Shown: positions 9,208 through 19,381, counted from the stretch's first letter. The stretch is DNA of 64,000 nucleotides from Shewanella sp. VB17 (GCF_013248905.1 NZ_JABRVS010000001.1:5022001-5086000); one strand, 5' to 3'. Notes: generated by a model not told the origin, from the sequence alone. Translations and numbers: made by a program.

Positions 9208-10566
9208 ATGAGCAGTGCAGAGTCCACCCATTTTAGTTCCAGACTAGGCTTCATTATGGCAGCAGCGGGATCAGCTGTTGGCGTCGGTAATATCTGGGGC
9301 TTTCCCACTCAAGCCGCAACCCATGGCGGTGGTGCCTTCCTCCTTGTGTATCTTGTGCTTATCTTGATACTCGGGTATCCCATGCTAGTGGCTGAATTAA
9401 TGATTGGCCGCCACGGACAGACTAACCCAGCCGATGCCATGAAAAAAATAGGCTCGGGGGCTATTAGCAAAAAAATAGGCCAAGTTATCGGCTTTACTTC
9501 CATTGTCACCGCCACCTTAATTTGCACCTTTTACACCATACTTTCTGGCTGGTTTGTGAGTTTCGCCTTAGCGCCAATAGCAAAACTATTGGGCTTCACA
9601 CAAGCATCTGCTTGGTTGATGGACTTCTCCGTGTCACGCAACTTAGTGTTCACCACCATTTTCATTTTAATGGTCATTTTAGTGATCAAAAAAGGCATAC
9701 AAAAAGGCATTGAATTATGGTCGAAACGACTCATGCCTTTACTGCTACTTATTTTAGTGATGGGCGTGGTTTACATATTAACTCAGCCTGGAGCTATGAC
9801 AGGGTTAGCGGTATTATTACGACCCGATTTCTCTCAAATCTGGGATCCAGATGTACTCGTTGGTGCGTTAGGTCAAACTTTCTTCTCCTTGACCATAGGC
9901 ACAGGGGCGATGATGGTATATGGCGCGTATCTCAGTAAAAAAGAACACCTAGGTAAGCTAACCGCATATGTGGTGCTCACCGACACCAGTGTGGCCTTCC
10001 TAGCCGCCTTGATGATCATTCCTGCCATGTATGTCGCTCAATATAACGGCGTACAAATATTTGCAGAAGATGGCAGCTTACTCAACTCTGACACCTTAGT
10101 ATTTACTGTCTTGCCAGCGTTATTTGATACCTTTGGCGGGAGCATTCAATACCTATTAGCTTTTGTCTTTTTCGTCTTGATGACCATAGCAGGACTCACA
10201 TCCGCCATCTCGATTGTCGAGGTACCAACCAGCTACTTAATGGAAAAGAAATCCATCAAGCGCGATCACGCCTCCTATTTGATCGGGGCACTATTGATCA
10301 CCCTATCACTGACCCTAGTCTTGAATTTTGAGCAACTATTTGGCTTTATGATCACCTTGACCACAGAAAGAGCTCAACCTCTTATCGCACTCGGTATTGC
10401 TGTCTATCTAGGGTGGGTATGGCAACGTAACGATTTACTTAACGACATTCAAGCTCAAGAAGGGGTAAACACTAACAGTCTTTTCTGGAAGATCTGGCCT
10501 GTGTATGTAAAATTTGTGTGCCCAGCACTAATCCTCATCATCATAGTGCAACTATTTAATCATTAA
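9208..10566 (+). CDS. Sodium-dependent transporter, NSS/SNF family
   Basis: 452 residues, strongly hydrophobic with about eleven membrane helices. The TM1 sequence GSAVGVGNIWGFP is the family hallmark, where the unwound helix holds substrate and Na+. TM6-region FFSLTIGTGAMMVYGAYLSKKEHL also fits. Bacterial homologues such as LeuT, MhsT and TnaT import amino acids with sodium, suitable for a marine cell. The substrate cannot be told. It ends in a bidirectional terminator shared with the convergent oxygenase. Confidence 0.93.
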   Translation: MSSAESTHFSSRLGFIMAAAGSAVGVGNIWGFPTQAATHGGGAFLLVYLVLILILGYPMLVAELMIGRHGQTNPADAMKKIGSGAISKKIGQVIGFTSIVTATLICTFYTILSGWFVSFALAPIAKLLGFTQASAWLMDFSVSRNLVFTTIFILMVILVIKKGIQKGIELWSKRLMPLLLLILVMGVVYILTQPGAMTGLAVLLRPDFSQIWDPDVLVGALGQTFFSLTIGTGAMMVYGAYLSKKEHLGKLTAYVVLTDTSVAFLAALMIIPAMYVAQYNGVQIFAEDGSLLNSDTLVFTVLPALFDTFGGSIQYLLAFVFFVLMTIAGLTSAISIVEVPTSYLMEKKSIKRDHASYLIGALLITLSLTLVLNFEQLFGFMITLTTERAQPLIALGIAVYLGWVWQRNDLLNDIQAQEGVNTNSLFWKIWPVYVKFVCPALILIIIVQLFNH

Positions 10567-10603
10567 AGTGCAGTAATCACTTCATTATCAGTGGTTAGAC
10601 AAT

Positions 10604-10636
10604 CAATAAAAAGCCCCAAGTTGGGCCTTTTTATTG
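10604..10636. terminator. Bidirectional terminator between convergent genes
   Basis: CAATAAAAAGCCC on the left pairs with GGGCCTTTTTATTG on the right with a one-base bulge; A- and T-runs flank the stem on both strands. It serves the symporter (+) and the oxygenase (-). Confidence 0.85.
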
Positions 10637-10640
10637 TTAA

Positions 10641-11288
10641 TCAACTGATGTTAGTTTGTCTAAACCAGGTCGCAATGGAATAGCGATCGCATTTAGCAGG
10701 CAAGACTTCATGGGGAAACTCTTCACTCAAAAAAAGAACGATGGTACCCCAACTTGGGGTAACCTTCGTCAGTATATGATCCGAATCATCGCTGTAGATA
10801 AGTAGTTCCCCTCCATCCACCTCACGCCAATCTGGATTAAGATAGGTCACCATAGATAACACACGATTAGCCTGTCCGTGAAACGCATCTTTATGCTTTT
10901 GATAAAAATCCCCTTGTCGATAATGCGCAAAGTGGCTCTCAACTTCACCCAAGCCTAAAAAAAGACGTCGATTCAAATGCAGTTTTAGTGCCTCCACCCA
11001 CTTAAACCAAGCGATACCATAGTTACAATCATCGGCGATCCAGCAAATATTGTCGGAGCGGATCTGATGATTAACAACCAAGCCCGCATCTCGACCCACG
11101 CCAGCGGCTTTAAAATGGGTACCAGCCAGTAAACGAGCAGCCTCACTTAACTCCGTCACTAAGTTAATCGGTAAGGCATTCTCATGAATACTGTAACCTT
11201 TGCCAACGATGTCATCGACAATCAATTCAAAAATGTGAGTATTATTTTGGGATTCAAAATCCATCACTAGCCTTACCGATATTGACAT
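10641..11288 (-). CDS. 2OG-Fe(II) oxygenase (prolyl 4-hydroxylase-like)
   Basis: 215 residues. A double-stranded beta-helix core is indicated by the iron triad: His and Asp in YQKHKDAF and the distal His in FPHEVLP. A downstream Arg in DRYSIATWFR would bind 2-oxoglutarate. The stretch VLSMVTYLNPDWREVDGGEL is typical of P4Hc/PKHD proteins. Such enzymes hydroxylate proteins or small molecules using O2 and 2-oxoglutarate; the target is unknown. It is a single gene and presumably cytoplasmic because no signal peptide is visible. Confidence 0.9.
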   Translation of the reverse strand: MSISVRLVMDFESQNNTHIFELIVDDIVGKGYSIHENALPINLVTELSEAARLLAGTHFKAAGVGRDAGLVVNHQIRSDNICWIADDCNYGIAWFKWVEALKLHLNRRLFLGLGEVESHFAHYRQGDFYQKHKDAFHGQANRVLSMVTYLNPDWREVDGGELLIYSDDSDHILTKVTPSWGTIVLFLSEEFPHEVLPAKCDRYSIATWFRQTNIS

Positions 11289-11573
11289 ATATTATTGATA
11301 TAAAAGAGCAGTAAAATCGCTCATATTCACTATTCATGGAACCTCATCAAGTCATTATTTTTCATCACAACTCTTTTTAACACATAGATCCTCAGCTTAA
11401 CTGAAGACTTATCATTTAAAAACAATCAAAATCTGTAATGCCAAGCTATTTAAGAAGCTATTTCGAGAAGGAGGAATAGCCAAGCGACCTAAAGGTACAG
11501 GTATCTGCACAAGCGACTTAACTATTCAGGATAAGGTAAACTGCCCAATTAACAATATAAAAATGTGCTATCT

Positions 11574-12716
11574 CTACTTTAATACATCTTCTAAGGCTCT
11601 AAGGCACAAGGCGACATTTTCACGTCGAGCACTAAAGCCCATGAGACCAATACGCCATGCCTTGCCAGCAAGCACACCAAGTCCGGCGCCAATTTCCAAA
11701 TTATAAATCTCTAAAAGCTGGGCACGCACGGCTGCATCATCGACACCTTCTGGAATATAAACGGTATTGAGCTGAGGCAGACGCGAGGCTTCATCAACCA
11801 CAAATTTAAGCCCTAAGCCTTCTAAACCTTGGCGCAATACTTGATGCATATCATCATGGCGCTGCCAAGAGGACTCTAAGCCTTCATTAGCCAATAAACG
11901 CAAGGACTCATGCAGTGCGTAAAGTGCATTGACTGGTGCTGTATGATGGTAACTACGCTTGCCACCTGTGGCTAAGTTACCACTCCAATACCCCATCACT
12001 AAGGTTTGATCTAAGAACCAGCTTTGAACAGGCGTTGTGCGGGCTTTAATTTTATCAACCGCGGCGGGAGAAAACGACACAGGCGACAGACCCGGTACAC
12101 AAGACAAACACTTTTGACTGCCTGCATAAATGGCATCTATGCCCCACTCATCGACCTTTAGTTCAACACCGCCAACTGATGTCACCGCATCAACAATCGA
12201 CAAGCATTGATGCTGTTTGGCAAGGGCACATAAACGTTTAGCATCTGACAGCGCCCCGGTAGAGGTTTCAGCATGGACAAAAGCCAAAAACTTAGTATCA
12301 GGATGCGCGATAAGTGCGGCTTCAACATCAGCAACACTGACAGGCTCTCCCCATTCATTATCGACCACAACAGCAATGCCACCGACGCGCTCGACATTTT
12401 GACGCATACGCTCACCAAAGACACCATTGCGGCAAACAATCACCTTTTCGCCAGCCTCAACTAAGTTGACAAAACACGTCTCCATGCCGGCAGAGCCTGG
12501 CGCAGAAACGGCTAAAGTCATCTCATTAGTGGTCTGAAAGGCATACTGAATAAGTGATTTCAGCTCATCCATCATGCCTATAAATTGGGGGTCAAGGTGG
12601 CCAATCGTTGGACGCGCCTGCGCGGCTAGTACTTCAGGATAAACATCAGAAGGGCCTGGGCCCATTAAGATCCTACGGGGGGGATTAAACGCGTCAACAT
12701 AGGGTGCTACTAGCAT
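11574..12716 (-). CDS. Class V aminotransferase (alanine-glyoxylate / serine-pyruvate type)
   Basis: 380 residues, full length for the AGXT-like group. RRILMGPGPSDVYPEVL opens the fold, LVEAGEKVIVCRNGVFGERM and DAVTSVGGVEL are cofactor-domain signatures, and the PLP lysine is in the segment AGSQKCLSCVPGLSPVSFSP. It transfers amino groups between alanine or serine and glyoxylate or pyruvate. It lies downstream of the ilvGMEDA operon on the same strand, separated from ilvA by 140 bp with a terminator-like hairpin. In Shewanella this neighbour of ilvA recurs in my recollection. Specificity is not resolved. Confidence 0.9.
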   Translation of the reverse strand: MLVAPYVDAFNPPRRILMGPGPSDVYPEVLAAQARPTIGHLDPQFIGMMDELKSLIQYAFQTTNEMTLAVSAPGSAGMETCFVNLVEAGEKVIVCRNGVFGERMRQNVERVGGIAVVVDNEWGEPVSVADVEAALIAHPDTKFLAFVHAETSTGALSDAKRLCALAKQHQCLSIVDAVTSVGGVELKVDEWGIDAIYAGSQKCLSCVPGLSPVSFSPAAVDKIKARTTPVQSWFLDQTLVMGYWSGNLATGGKRSYHHTAPVNALYALHESLRLLANEGLESSWQRHDDMHQVLRQGLEGLGLKFVVDEASRLPQLNTVYIPEGVDDAAVRAQLLEIYNLEIGAGLGVLAGKAWRIGLMGFSARRENVALCLRALEDVLK

Positions 12717-12777
12717 TTTATTGCCTCATTTCTAAGAAATAACAGGGTTAACGATTGTTTAAAACTTAAGATAACAT

Positions 12778-12802
12778 AAAAAAGGACGCCACTGCGCCCT
12801 TT
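12778..12802 (-). terminator. Probable terminator of the ilv operon
   Basis: On the minus strand AAAGGGCGC pairs imperfectly with GGCGTCCTTT, followed by a T-run. It lies 55 bp past the ilvA stop. Confidence 0.6.
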
Positions 12803-12856
12803 AATATCTATTGATATAAGCTTATGCTTACCCGCTATTTATCAAGGATAAAAAAA

Positions 12857-14407
12857 CTAATCTTGATGACCCAAGAAGAGTTTATAAGCGGGACTTTGAG
12901 TCTCTTCTTGATAGACAAAACCTAACTCAGTTAAAAACTGTTGAAATGCCACGTCATCGCTTTCAGGCACTTCAAATCCGGCTAATACCCGACCATAGGC
13001 CGCACCATGATTGCGATAATGGAACAAGCTAATATTCCATTTACTCTGCAGGGTCGTTAAAAACTTAAACAGAGCACCAGGATGTTCAGGAAACTCAAAA
13101 CTAAACAAACGCTCCTCAAGTTTCTCTGGTGGATGCCCTCCCACCATATAGCGCACATGCAACTTAGCCGTTTCATCATGTGAAAGATCTTGCACTTCAA
13201 AACCATCACTCTCGAGTCGAGCGATAATCTCATCTAACTCTGCTTGACCTTGAGACAGACGAATACCGGCAAAAACCACTGCCTTATCACGGCTACTGAA
13301 ACGGTAGTTAAACTCCGTCATCACCCGCTTTTCGAGTAACTCACAAAAACGCAGGAAGATACCAGGCCTTTCCGGTACTTTAACCGCCAGAATCGCCTCT
13401 TTCTGCTCACCAAGTTCACAGCGCTCAGAAACATAACGCAAGCTATGAAAATTCACATTAGCACCACTTAAAATAGCGGCGACTTTTTCGCCTTTGCCCT
13501 GAGTGCCCATATACTTCTTAAGCCCTGCAAGCGCTAATGCTCCAGCAGGCTCGGCAATCGCGCGAGTGTCTTCGAAGATATCTTTCACCGCAGCACAGAT
13601 CTCATCAGAGTTTACCGTGATCACACCATCCACATATTGACGTGCCACTTTAAATGGCTCCGCGCCAATCTGCTTAACGGCAACACCATCGGCAAACAAG
13701 CCGACTTGCGCTAATATCACCCGCTCATCAGCCTCAAGGGCCGCCTTTAAACACGCTGAATCTTCTGGTTCAACACCGATAATTTTGACTTGCGGCATCA
13801 CCGCTTTATAAAATGCGGCCATGCCAGCTATCAATCCACCGCCACCCACAGGCACAAACACCACTTCAAGATCGCGCTGTTGCTGCAACATCTCTTGTGC
13901 AACCGTGCCTTGACCGGCAATCACAGCTTCATCATCAAAAGGGGCGACATACACGCGCCCTTGTGTGCTAGCAAGCTCTTGGGCATGCACATTGGCCTGA
14001 TCGAACGCTTGCCCATGCAGTACCACTTCACCCCCTAGGCGACGAACCGCATCGACTTTAATCTCTGGGGTTGTCTCTGGCATCACAATAACTGCACTAA
14101 TTCCCAGAGCCGCTGCCGACATCGCCACACCTTGAGCATGGTTTCCCGCTGAAGCGCACACCACACCACATTGACACTCATCAGCCGTCAATTCAGATAT
14201 TTTGTTATAGGCGCCACGCAGCTTAAATGAATGCACAGGCTGCATATCTTCACGCTTAAGAAAAATCTGGCATCCAAGACGAGCAGAAAGCTTATTCAAG
14301 CTCGACAGTGGCGTCACTTTTGCCACATCATAGACAGAAGATAACAAGGTTTTCTGCAAATAATAATGCGCTAAATCCATGTTTGAGTTTGAGGCTAACT
14401 CAGTCAT
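12857..14407 (-). CDS. ilvA: Threonine dehydratase, biosynthetic
   Basis: 516 residues from ATG 14407. PLP-dependent enzyme converting L-threonine to 2-oxobutanoate, the first committed step to isoleucine. The catalytic lysine is in HSFKLRGAYNK; a glycine-rich phosphate loop is in PVGGGGLIAG. Two C-terminal ACT-like regulatory domains (about 330-510; AVKVPERPGIFLRF and FEFPEHPGALFKFL) mark the isoleucine-inhibited biosynthetic form. The ATG at 14407 has GGAGG 6 nt upstream and starts one base after the ilvD stop; longer in-frame starts inside ilvD are less likely. It is the last gene of ilvLGMEDA. Confidence 0.97.
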   Translation of the reverse strand: MTELASNSNMDLAHYYLQKTLLSSVYDVAKVTPLSSLNKLSARLGCQIFLKREDMQPVHSFKLRGAYNKISELTADECQCGVVCASAGNHAQGVAMSAAALGISAVIVMPETTPEIKVDAVRRLGGEVVLHGQAFDQANVHAQELASTQGRVYVAPFDDEAVIAGQGTVAQEMLQQQRDLEVVFVPVGGGGLIAGMAAFYKAVMPQVKIIGVEPEDSACLKAALEADERVILAQVGLFADGVAVKQIGAEPFKVARQYVDGVITVNSDEICAAVKDIFEDTRAIAEPAGALALAGLKKYMGTQGKGEKVAAILSGANVNFHSLRYVSERCELGEQKEAILAVKVPERPGIFLRFCELLEKRVMTEFNYRFSSRDKAVVFAGIRLSQGQAELDEIIARLESDGFEVQDLSHDETAKLHVRYMVGGHPPEKLEERLFSFEFPEHPGALFKFLTTLQSKWNISLFHYRNHGAAYGRVLAGFEVPESDDVAFQQFLTELGFVYQEETQSPAYKLFLGHQD

Positions 14408-14408
14408 A

Positions 14409-16259
14409 TTAATCCTCCAGCATACTGACATCTCTCACCGCACCTTTGTCGGCACTGGTCGCCAATAGTGCGTAAGCTTTAAGGGCTAATGACACTTCTC
14501 TTACACGAGCTACAGGTTTCCAAGCTTGCTTACCACGCTCTTCCATTGCACTGCGACGTGCCGCTAACTGAACATCACTAATGGCCAATTTAATTGAGCG
14601 GGCAGGAATATCAATCTCAATACGATCACCCGTTTCGACCAATCCAATCGTGCCACCAGCGGCCGCTTCGGGGGAAACGTGACCGATTGATAAACCCGAT
14701 GTCCCACCAGAAAAACGGCCATCTGTAATTAATGCACATGCCTTACCTAGGCCGCGAGATTTAAGGTAACTGGTTGGATAAAGCATCTCTTGCATACCTG
14801 GGCCACCTTTAGGGCCTTCATAACGGATCACCACCACATCACCAGCAACCACTTCGCCCCCTAAAATAGCGGCAACAGCATCATCTTGGCTTTCATAAAC
14901 ACGAGCAGAGCCGATAAAGGTATGATTGTCTTCATCTACACCTGCTGTCTTAACAATACAGCCATCCAGAGCGATATTACCAGACAGTACCGCCAAGCCT
15001 CCTTCTTGGCTAAAGGCAAATTCTCGCTTACGAATACAACCGCCTTCACGGTCATCATCGACACTTTCCCAGCGACAATTTTGGCTAAAAGCTTTGGTGG
15101 TTGGAATGCCAGCAGGGCCAGCTGAAAAGAACTTACGTACTGCTTCATCTTGGGTCTGAGCAATATCCCATTTGGCTAATACTTCTTTTAGATTTTTACC
15201 CGCAACATGATACGCGTCGTTATGAATCAACCCCGCTCTATCAAGCTCACCCAATATCCCCATGACACCGCCAGCGCGATGCACATCTTCCATATGATAT
15301 TCTGGCGTCGCTGGGGCGACCTTGCACAAATGTGGCACCAGGCGAGACAAACGATCGATATCGGCCATCGTAAAGTCAACCTTGGCTTCATAGGCGCCTG
15401 CAAGTAAGTGTAAAACCGTATTACTTGACCCGCCCATGGCGATATCGAGTGTCATGGCATTTTCAAAAGCATTAAAGTTAGCGATATTACGTGGTAAAGC
15501 CGACTCATCGTCATGCTTATAATAGCGTGTAGCAAGATCCATAATACGGCGGCCAGCTTCGAGGAATAGCTCTCGTCTGTCAGCATGAGTGGCTAACATA
15601 GAGCCATTGCCCGGCAAAGAGAGTCCTAGCGCTTCGGTTAAGCAGTTCATCGAATTAGCGGTAAACATACCTGAACATGATCCACAAGTTGGGCACGCAC
15701 TGCGCTCAATTTTGGCACTGTCTTCATCTGATACTCGCTCATCTGCACCTGCCACCATCGCATCGACCAGATCTAGCTTAATGATTTTATCTGATAACTT
15801 GGTCTTACCAGCTTCCATCGGACCGCCGGAAACAAAAATCACCGGAATATTTAGCCGCAGTGCCGCCATCATCATACCTGGCGTTATTTTGTCACAGTTT
15901 GAGATACACACTAACGCATCAGCGCAGTGTGCATTAACCATGTATTCAACACTATCTGCAATAAGCTCACGCGATGGTAAGCTGTATAGCATGCCACCAT
16001 GACCCATGGCGATGCCATCATCGACAGCTATTGTATTGAATTCTTTAGCAATACCACCAGCCTCCTCAATCGCACCAGCCACTAATGACCCCATATCTTT
16101 AAGGTGTACGTGACCTGGAACAAACTGAGTAAATGAGTTGGAAATGGCAATGATCGGCTTGCCGAAATCATTATCTTTAACCCCAGTGGCACGCCATAAA
16201 GCGCGTGCGCCAGCCATATTGCGGCCTTCGGTACTGGTAGCTGAACGTAGTTTTGGCAT
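14409..16259 (-). CDS. ilvD: Dihydroxy-acid dehydratase
   Basis: 616 residues, matching E. coli IlvD in length. It dehydrates 2,3-dihydroxy-isovalerate and 2,3-dihydroxy-3-methylvalerate to the 2-oxo acids for valine and isoleucine. Iron-sulfur ligands are visible in CISNCDKITPGM and in CPTCGSCSGMFTANSMNCL. The C-terminal GPKGGPGMQEM and DGRFSGGTSGLSIGHVSPEA segments are conserved family landmarks. It is the fourth structural gene of the operon, with 160 bp to ilvE upstream and 1 bp to ilvA downstream. Confidence 0.98.
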   Translation of the reverse strand: MPKLRSATSTEGRNMAGARALWRATGVKDNDFGKPIIAISNSFTQFVPGHVHLKDMGSLVAGAIEEAGGIAKEFNTIAVDDGIAMGHGGMLYSLPSRELIADSVEYMVNAHCADALVCISNCDKITPGMMMAALRLNIPVIFVSGGPMEAGKTKLSDKIIKLDLVDAMVAGADERVSDEDSAKIERSACPTCGSCSGMFTANSMNCLTEALGLSLPGNGSMLATHADRRELFLEAGRRIMDLATRYYKHDDESALPRNIANFNAFENAMTLDIAMGGSSNTVLHLLAGAYEAKVDFTMADIDRLSRLVPHLCKVAPATPEYHMEDVHRAGGVMGILGELDRAGLIHNDAYHVAGKNLKEVLAKWDIAQTQDEAVRKFFSAGPAGIPTTKAFSQNCRWESVDDDREGGCIRKREFAFSQEGGLAVLSGNIALDGCIVKTAGVDEDNHTFIGSARVYESQDDAVAAILGGEVVAGDVVVIRYEGPKGGPGMQEMLYPTSYLKSRGLGKACALITDGRFSGGTSGLSIGHVSPEAAAGGTIGLVETGDRIEIDIPARSIKLAISDVQLAARRSAMEERGKQAWKPVARVREVSLALKAYALLATSADKGAVRDVSMLED

Positions 16260-16350
16260 TGCGATGATCCTTTTAAACAGAAGGCGCGAGGTGTTAGAAC
16301 TTAGGCTCTAGGAAACGTTCGCTACTAACCTTCTAGTGAAATTTTGTAAA

Positions 16351-16372
16351 TCTAAAAGCAAATGCTTTTAGA
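16351..16372. other. Perfect palindrome in the ilvE-ilvD gap
   Basis: TCTAAAAGCA (16351-16360), AA, TGCTTTTAGA (16363-16372): arms of 10 bp in the 160-bp ilvE-ilvD spacer. It could be a mRNA-stabilising hairpin or a protein site. It has no good T-run on the minus strand, so termination is unlikely. Confidence 0.55.
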
Positions 16373-16419
16373 TATTTTTATGCGGTACTTATTATCAAGC
16401 CTAGTCGTTATCGCACGCT

Positions 16420-17343
16420 TTATAACACTTCCAACCAACCCCACTTATCTTCAGTCTCACCATTAAACAAGCCAAAGAAGCTCTCTTGCACCTGCTTAGT
16501 CACCGCGCCACGCTTACCCACACCTATGTCTATTCTATCGACGCTGCGCACAGGCACGATTTCTGCGGCTGTGCCTGTCATAAATATTTCATCAGCAAGA
16601 TAGAGGAACTCTCGTGACATCGCTTCCTCTACCACTTCGTAACCTAAATCACGAGCTAACACTATGATGGAATCACGTGTCAAACCCATTAAAATCGCTG
16701 CCGTGGCAGGAGGTGTGTAGATTTTGCCTTTTTTAACCACAAATAAGTTAGCCCCTGCACCTTCGCTGACAAGCCCATTAACATCTAGCGCGATCCCTTC
16801 ATCAAAACCATTTCGTTTAGCTTCAGTTGAGATCTGAATTGAGGATAAATAGTTCCCCCCCGCTTTGGCACCTGTAGGGATGGTATTAGGTGCCAAGCGG
16901 TTCCAAGAACTCACTGCCACATCGACCCCCGCTTCCATGCTGTCTTCCCCTAAGTAAGCTCCCCAAGGAAAAGCAGCAACCATCACATCACATACAGCAT
17001 CTTTAGGTGGACATATTCCCATCCCCACATCACCATAAAAAGCCAAGGGACGGATATAAGCACTGTTTAAATCGTTCTTTTTGACTATATCGCGGCAAGA
17101 TGTCATCAGCTCTGTGACAGTATAAGGAATGGGCATCCGATAAATTTTGGCTGAATCAAATAACCGTTCGATATGAGGCGTAATACGAAACCCTGCAGGC
17201 CCAAGATGAGTATCGTAGACACGGATCCCTTCAAAAACAGATGAACCGTAATGTAAACCATGGGACATCACATGTACCTTGGCATCGCCCCAAGGCATGA
17301 TCTCACCATTAAACCATATAAATTCTGCTTTCTTCGCGGTCAT
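16420..17343 (-). CDS. ilvE: Branched-chain-amino-acid aminotransferase
   Basis: 307 residues (E. coli IlvE has 309). Class IV PLP aminotransferase that makes the final transfer to valine, isoleucine and leucine. The PLP lysine is in PTGAKAGGNYLSS; GIALDVNGLVSEGAGANLF is the class IV signature, and HVMSHGLHYGSSVFEGIRVYD (in two parts) is the conserved N-terminal region. ATG 17343 has AGGAAGAG upstream. It lies 62 bp after ilvM and 160 bp before ilvD, giving the enterobacterial-like order G-M-E-D-A. Confidence 0.97.
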   Translation of the reverse strand: MTAKKAEFIWFNGEIMPWGDAKVHVMSHGLHYGSSVFEGIRVYDTHLGPAGFRITPHIERLFDSAKIYRMPIPYTVTELMTSCRDIVKKNDLNSAYIRPLAFYGDVGMGICPPKDAVCDVMVAAFPWGAYLGEDSMEAGVDVAVSSWNRLAPNTIPTGAKAGGNYLSSIQISTEAKRNGFDEGIALDVNGLVSEGAGANLFVVKKGKIYTPPATAAILMGLTRDSIIVLARDLGYEVVEEAMSREFLYLADEIFMTGTAAEIVPVRSVDRIDIGVGKRGAVTKQVQESFFGLFNGETEDKWGWLEVL

Positions 17344-17405
17344 ATCTCTTCCTCACTCTCTTATGTGCTTACTGCTACAGGCCAATATCTATACCCAACG
17401 GACAC

Positions 17406-17636
17406 TTAATGCGCTAAGGCACTGCACTCGATAACATCAATAAGCTTACTTAACTGCTTAGTGAGCAGTTCTATAGTCCGCTCACTCTCGACTGTCATCG
17501 CTAAACTCACGTGTTTAGCGCCCTCTAATTGCATATTCATCTTGGTGATATTAAACCCACGATGGCGTATTACTCTTAATACTCGTTCCAACACCTCTGG
17601 GCGTTGATCTAACAATAAATTAACCGTGTATATCAT
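17406..17636 (-). CDS. ilvM: Acetolactate synthase II small subunit
   Basis: 76 residues, one ACT-type domain (MIYTVNLLLDQRPEVLERVL, RHRGFNITKMNM). IlvM is the regulatory subunit that partners IlvG. It follows ilvG by 50 bp, with normal length and no truncation. Short ACT proteins are hard to separate by sequence alone, but position makes the assignment firm. Confidence 0.95.
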   Translation of the reverse strand: MIYTVNLLLDQRPEVLERVLRVIRHRGFNITKMNMQLEGAKHVSLAMTVESERTIELLTKQLSKLIDVIECSALAH

Positions 17637-17686
17637 CTGTGCTTCTCCAGCATACTTCTCTGACCCTGATATCTGTTATCCAGCCA

Positions 17687-19381
17687 TCAAGTTGATTTGT
17701 CCATCTCTTCCATCATGTCGCGATTCGATGCGCCAGGGGGAACCAATGGCCAGACGTTATGAGCCTCATCAATTCTGACATGTAACAAATAAGGGCCTTC
17801 ACACTGAATTAAATGATTTAAGGCTGCTTCGACTTCTTCTGTCTTAGTGATGGTGCGACCAGGGATATCAAATGCTGATGCCAAGGTGACAAAATCTGGG
17901 TTATCAGACAGATCCGTTTCACTGTATCGCTCTTCAAAAAATAACTGTTGCCATTGCTTAACCATGCCCAATTTTTGGTTATCAATAAGCAGTATTTTAA
18001 CGGCTAATTTACGCCGCTTAATGGTGGTTAACTCCTGAACATTCATCATAAAGGAACCATCACCCGAAACCGCGACAACGGTGGCATCGGGTCGAGAGAC
18101 TTTGGCACCGATTGCTGCAGGTAAACCAAAGCCCATAGTACCTAATCCAGCACTGGATAGATGATCTTCCGGTTTACGGAACCACATATGCTGAGCCACC
18201 CACATCTGATGTTGGCCAACATCACAACACACCACACTGTCTTCAGGCAGCTTATCGGCTAACATTTTGAGCATAGAGGGAGCAAATATTAGCTCTCCGG
18301 GTCTGTCATATTGCCATTGATGTTTATGTTTAAGCTGCGTCACCTCTTCTTGCCATGAAGTGATCTCTAGGGGGATTGATAAAGCAGGTAATATGTGATT
18401 TAGATCGCCGTCAATAGCCACTTCTGGCAAACGAAGCTTACCGAGTTCAGCAGCATCTATGTCTAGGTGGATAACCTTAGCATGTTCGGCAAATGACGCT
18501 AAACGTCCTGTGACTCTGTCATCGAAACGCGCACCGACAACGATCAGTAAATCGCACTCTTGCACTGCGATATTAGCTGCCTTTGAACCATGCATGCCTA
18601 ACATACCAAGATACCCAGCAGTATCATTTTCAATCGAACCTAACGCTTTTAATGTAGCCACTGATGGTACACCAGTGATCTTAATAAATTGGCGTAATGG
18701 CTCCACAGCGCTCGCCATACCGACACCACCACCAACATATAACATGGGTTGCTTAGCTTGTGCTAATAAGGTTAACGCAGCATCAAGCTTACTGGTATCC
18801 AATATTGGCGTTTCTACAGGCGGCTGCACGGGTATTTTATATTCAAGTAATCCGATTTGAATATCTTTAGGAATGTCGACAAGCACCGGACCTGGACGCC
18901 CTGAAGCTGCGATCTCAAATGCTTTATACAGCGTTGGTACGAGTTCATCCATGTTAGTGACCATAAAACTGTGCTTCGTACAGGATAGGGACATGCCTAG
19001 CATATCAATCTCTTGAAAAGCATCAGTACCGATAACAGCTGTTGACACTTGGCCTGTTATGGCGACTACTGGGACAGAATCAAGTAAAGCATCGGCCAAA
19101 GAGGTCACTAGATTTGTCGCACCAGGGCCTGAAGTGGCAAAGCAAACACCGGTCTTACCACTTGCTCTGGCATAACCAACGGCTGCAAAAGCGGCACCTT
19201 GTTCGTGACGGCTGAGTAAATGTTCGACAGGAGCACCATAAAGGGCATCATAGATGGGCATAATTGCCCCACCAGGATAACCAAAAATATTCGTGACACC
19301 GTGGGCGGTTAATACCTTGATCACGGCATCAGCACCGCGCATCATCTGACCTTCTTTGTTCTGCCCTTGTTCCATCTGCAT
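17687..19381 (-). CDS. ilvG: Acetolactate synthase II large subunit
   Basis: 564 residues. TPP-dependent enzyme condensing pyruvate with pyruvate or 2-oxobutanoate. VTNIFGYPGGAIMPIYDALYG and the catalytic glutamate in SRHEQGAAFAAVGYARA are at the N-terminus; the TPP/Mg motif GDGSFMMNVQEL is in the C-terminal third, and FAD-domain segments lie between. The frame is intact, unlike the frameshifted ilvG of E. coli K-12. A later start at 19345 or 19342 (MMRGADAV) has a better ribosome site, AAGAAGG, and aligns with the E. coli start. It is controlled by the leader and attenuator upstream. Confidence 0.97.
   Translation of the reverse strand: MQMEQGQNKEGQMMRGADAVIKVLTAHGVTNIFGYPGGAIMPIYDALYGAPVEHLLSRHEQGAAFAAVGYARASGKTGVCFATSGPGATNLVTSLADALLDSVPVVAITGQVSTAVIGTDAFQEIDMLGMSLSCTKHSFMVTNMDELVPTLYKAFEIAASGRPGPVLVDIPKDIQIGLLEYKIPVQPPVETPILDTSKLDAALTLLAQAKQPMLYVGGGVGMASAVEPLRQFIKITGVPSVATLKALGSIENDTAGYLGMLGMHGSKAANIAVQECDLLIVVGARFDDRVTGRLASFAEHAKVIHLDIDAAELGKLRLPEVAIDGDLNHILPALSIPLEITSWQEEVTQLKHKHQWQYDRPGELIFAPSMLKMLADKLPEDSVVCCDVGQHQMWVAQHMWFRKPEDHLSSAGLGTMGFGLPAAIGAKVSRPDATVVAVSGDGSFMMNVQELTTIKRRKLAVKILLIDNQKLGMVKQWQQLFFEERYSETDLSDNPDFVTLASAFDIPGRTITKTEEVEAALNHLIQCEGPYLLHVRIDEAHNVWPLVPPGASNRDMMEEMDKST

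Noticed and set aside
16260..16419. Possible internal promoter or missing gene between ilvE and ilvD
   Set aside because: The 160-bp gap shows only a palindrome; no promoter hexamers or frame with a start signal.
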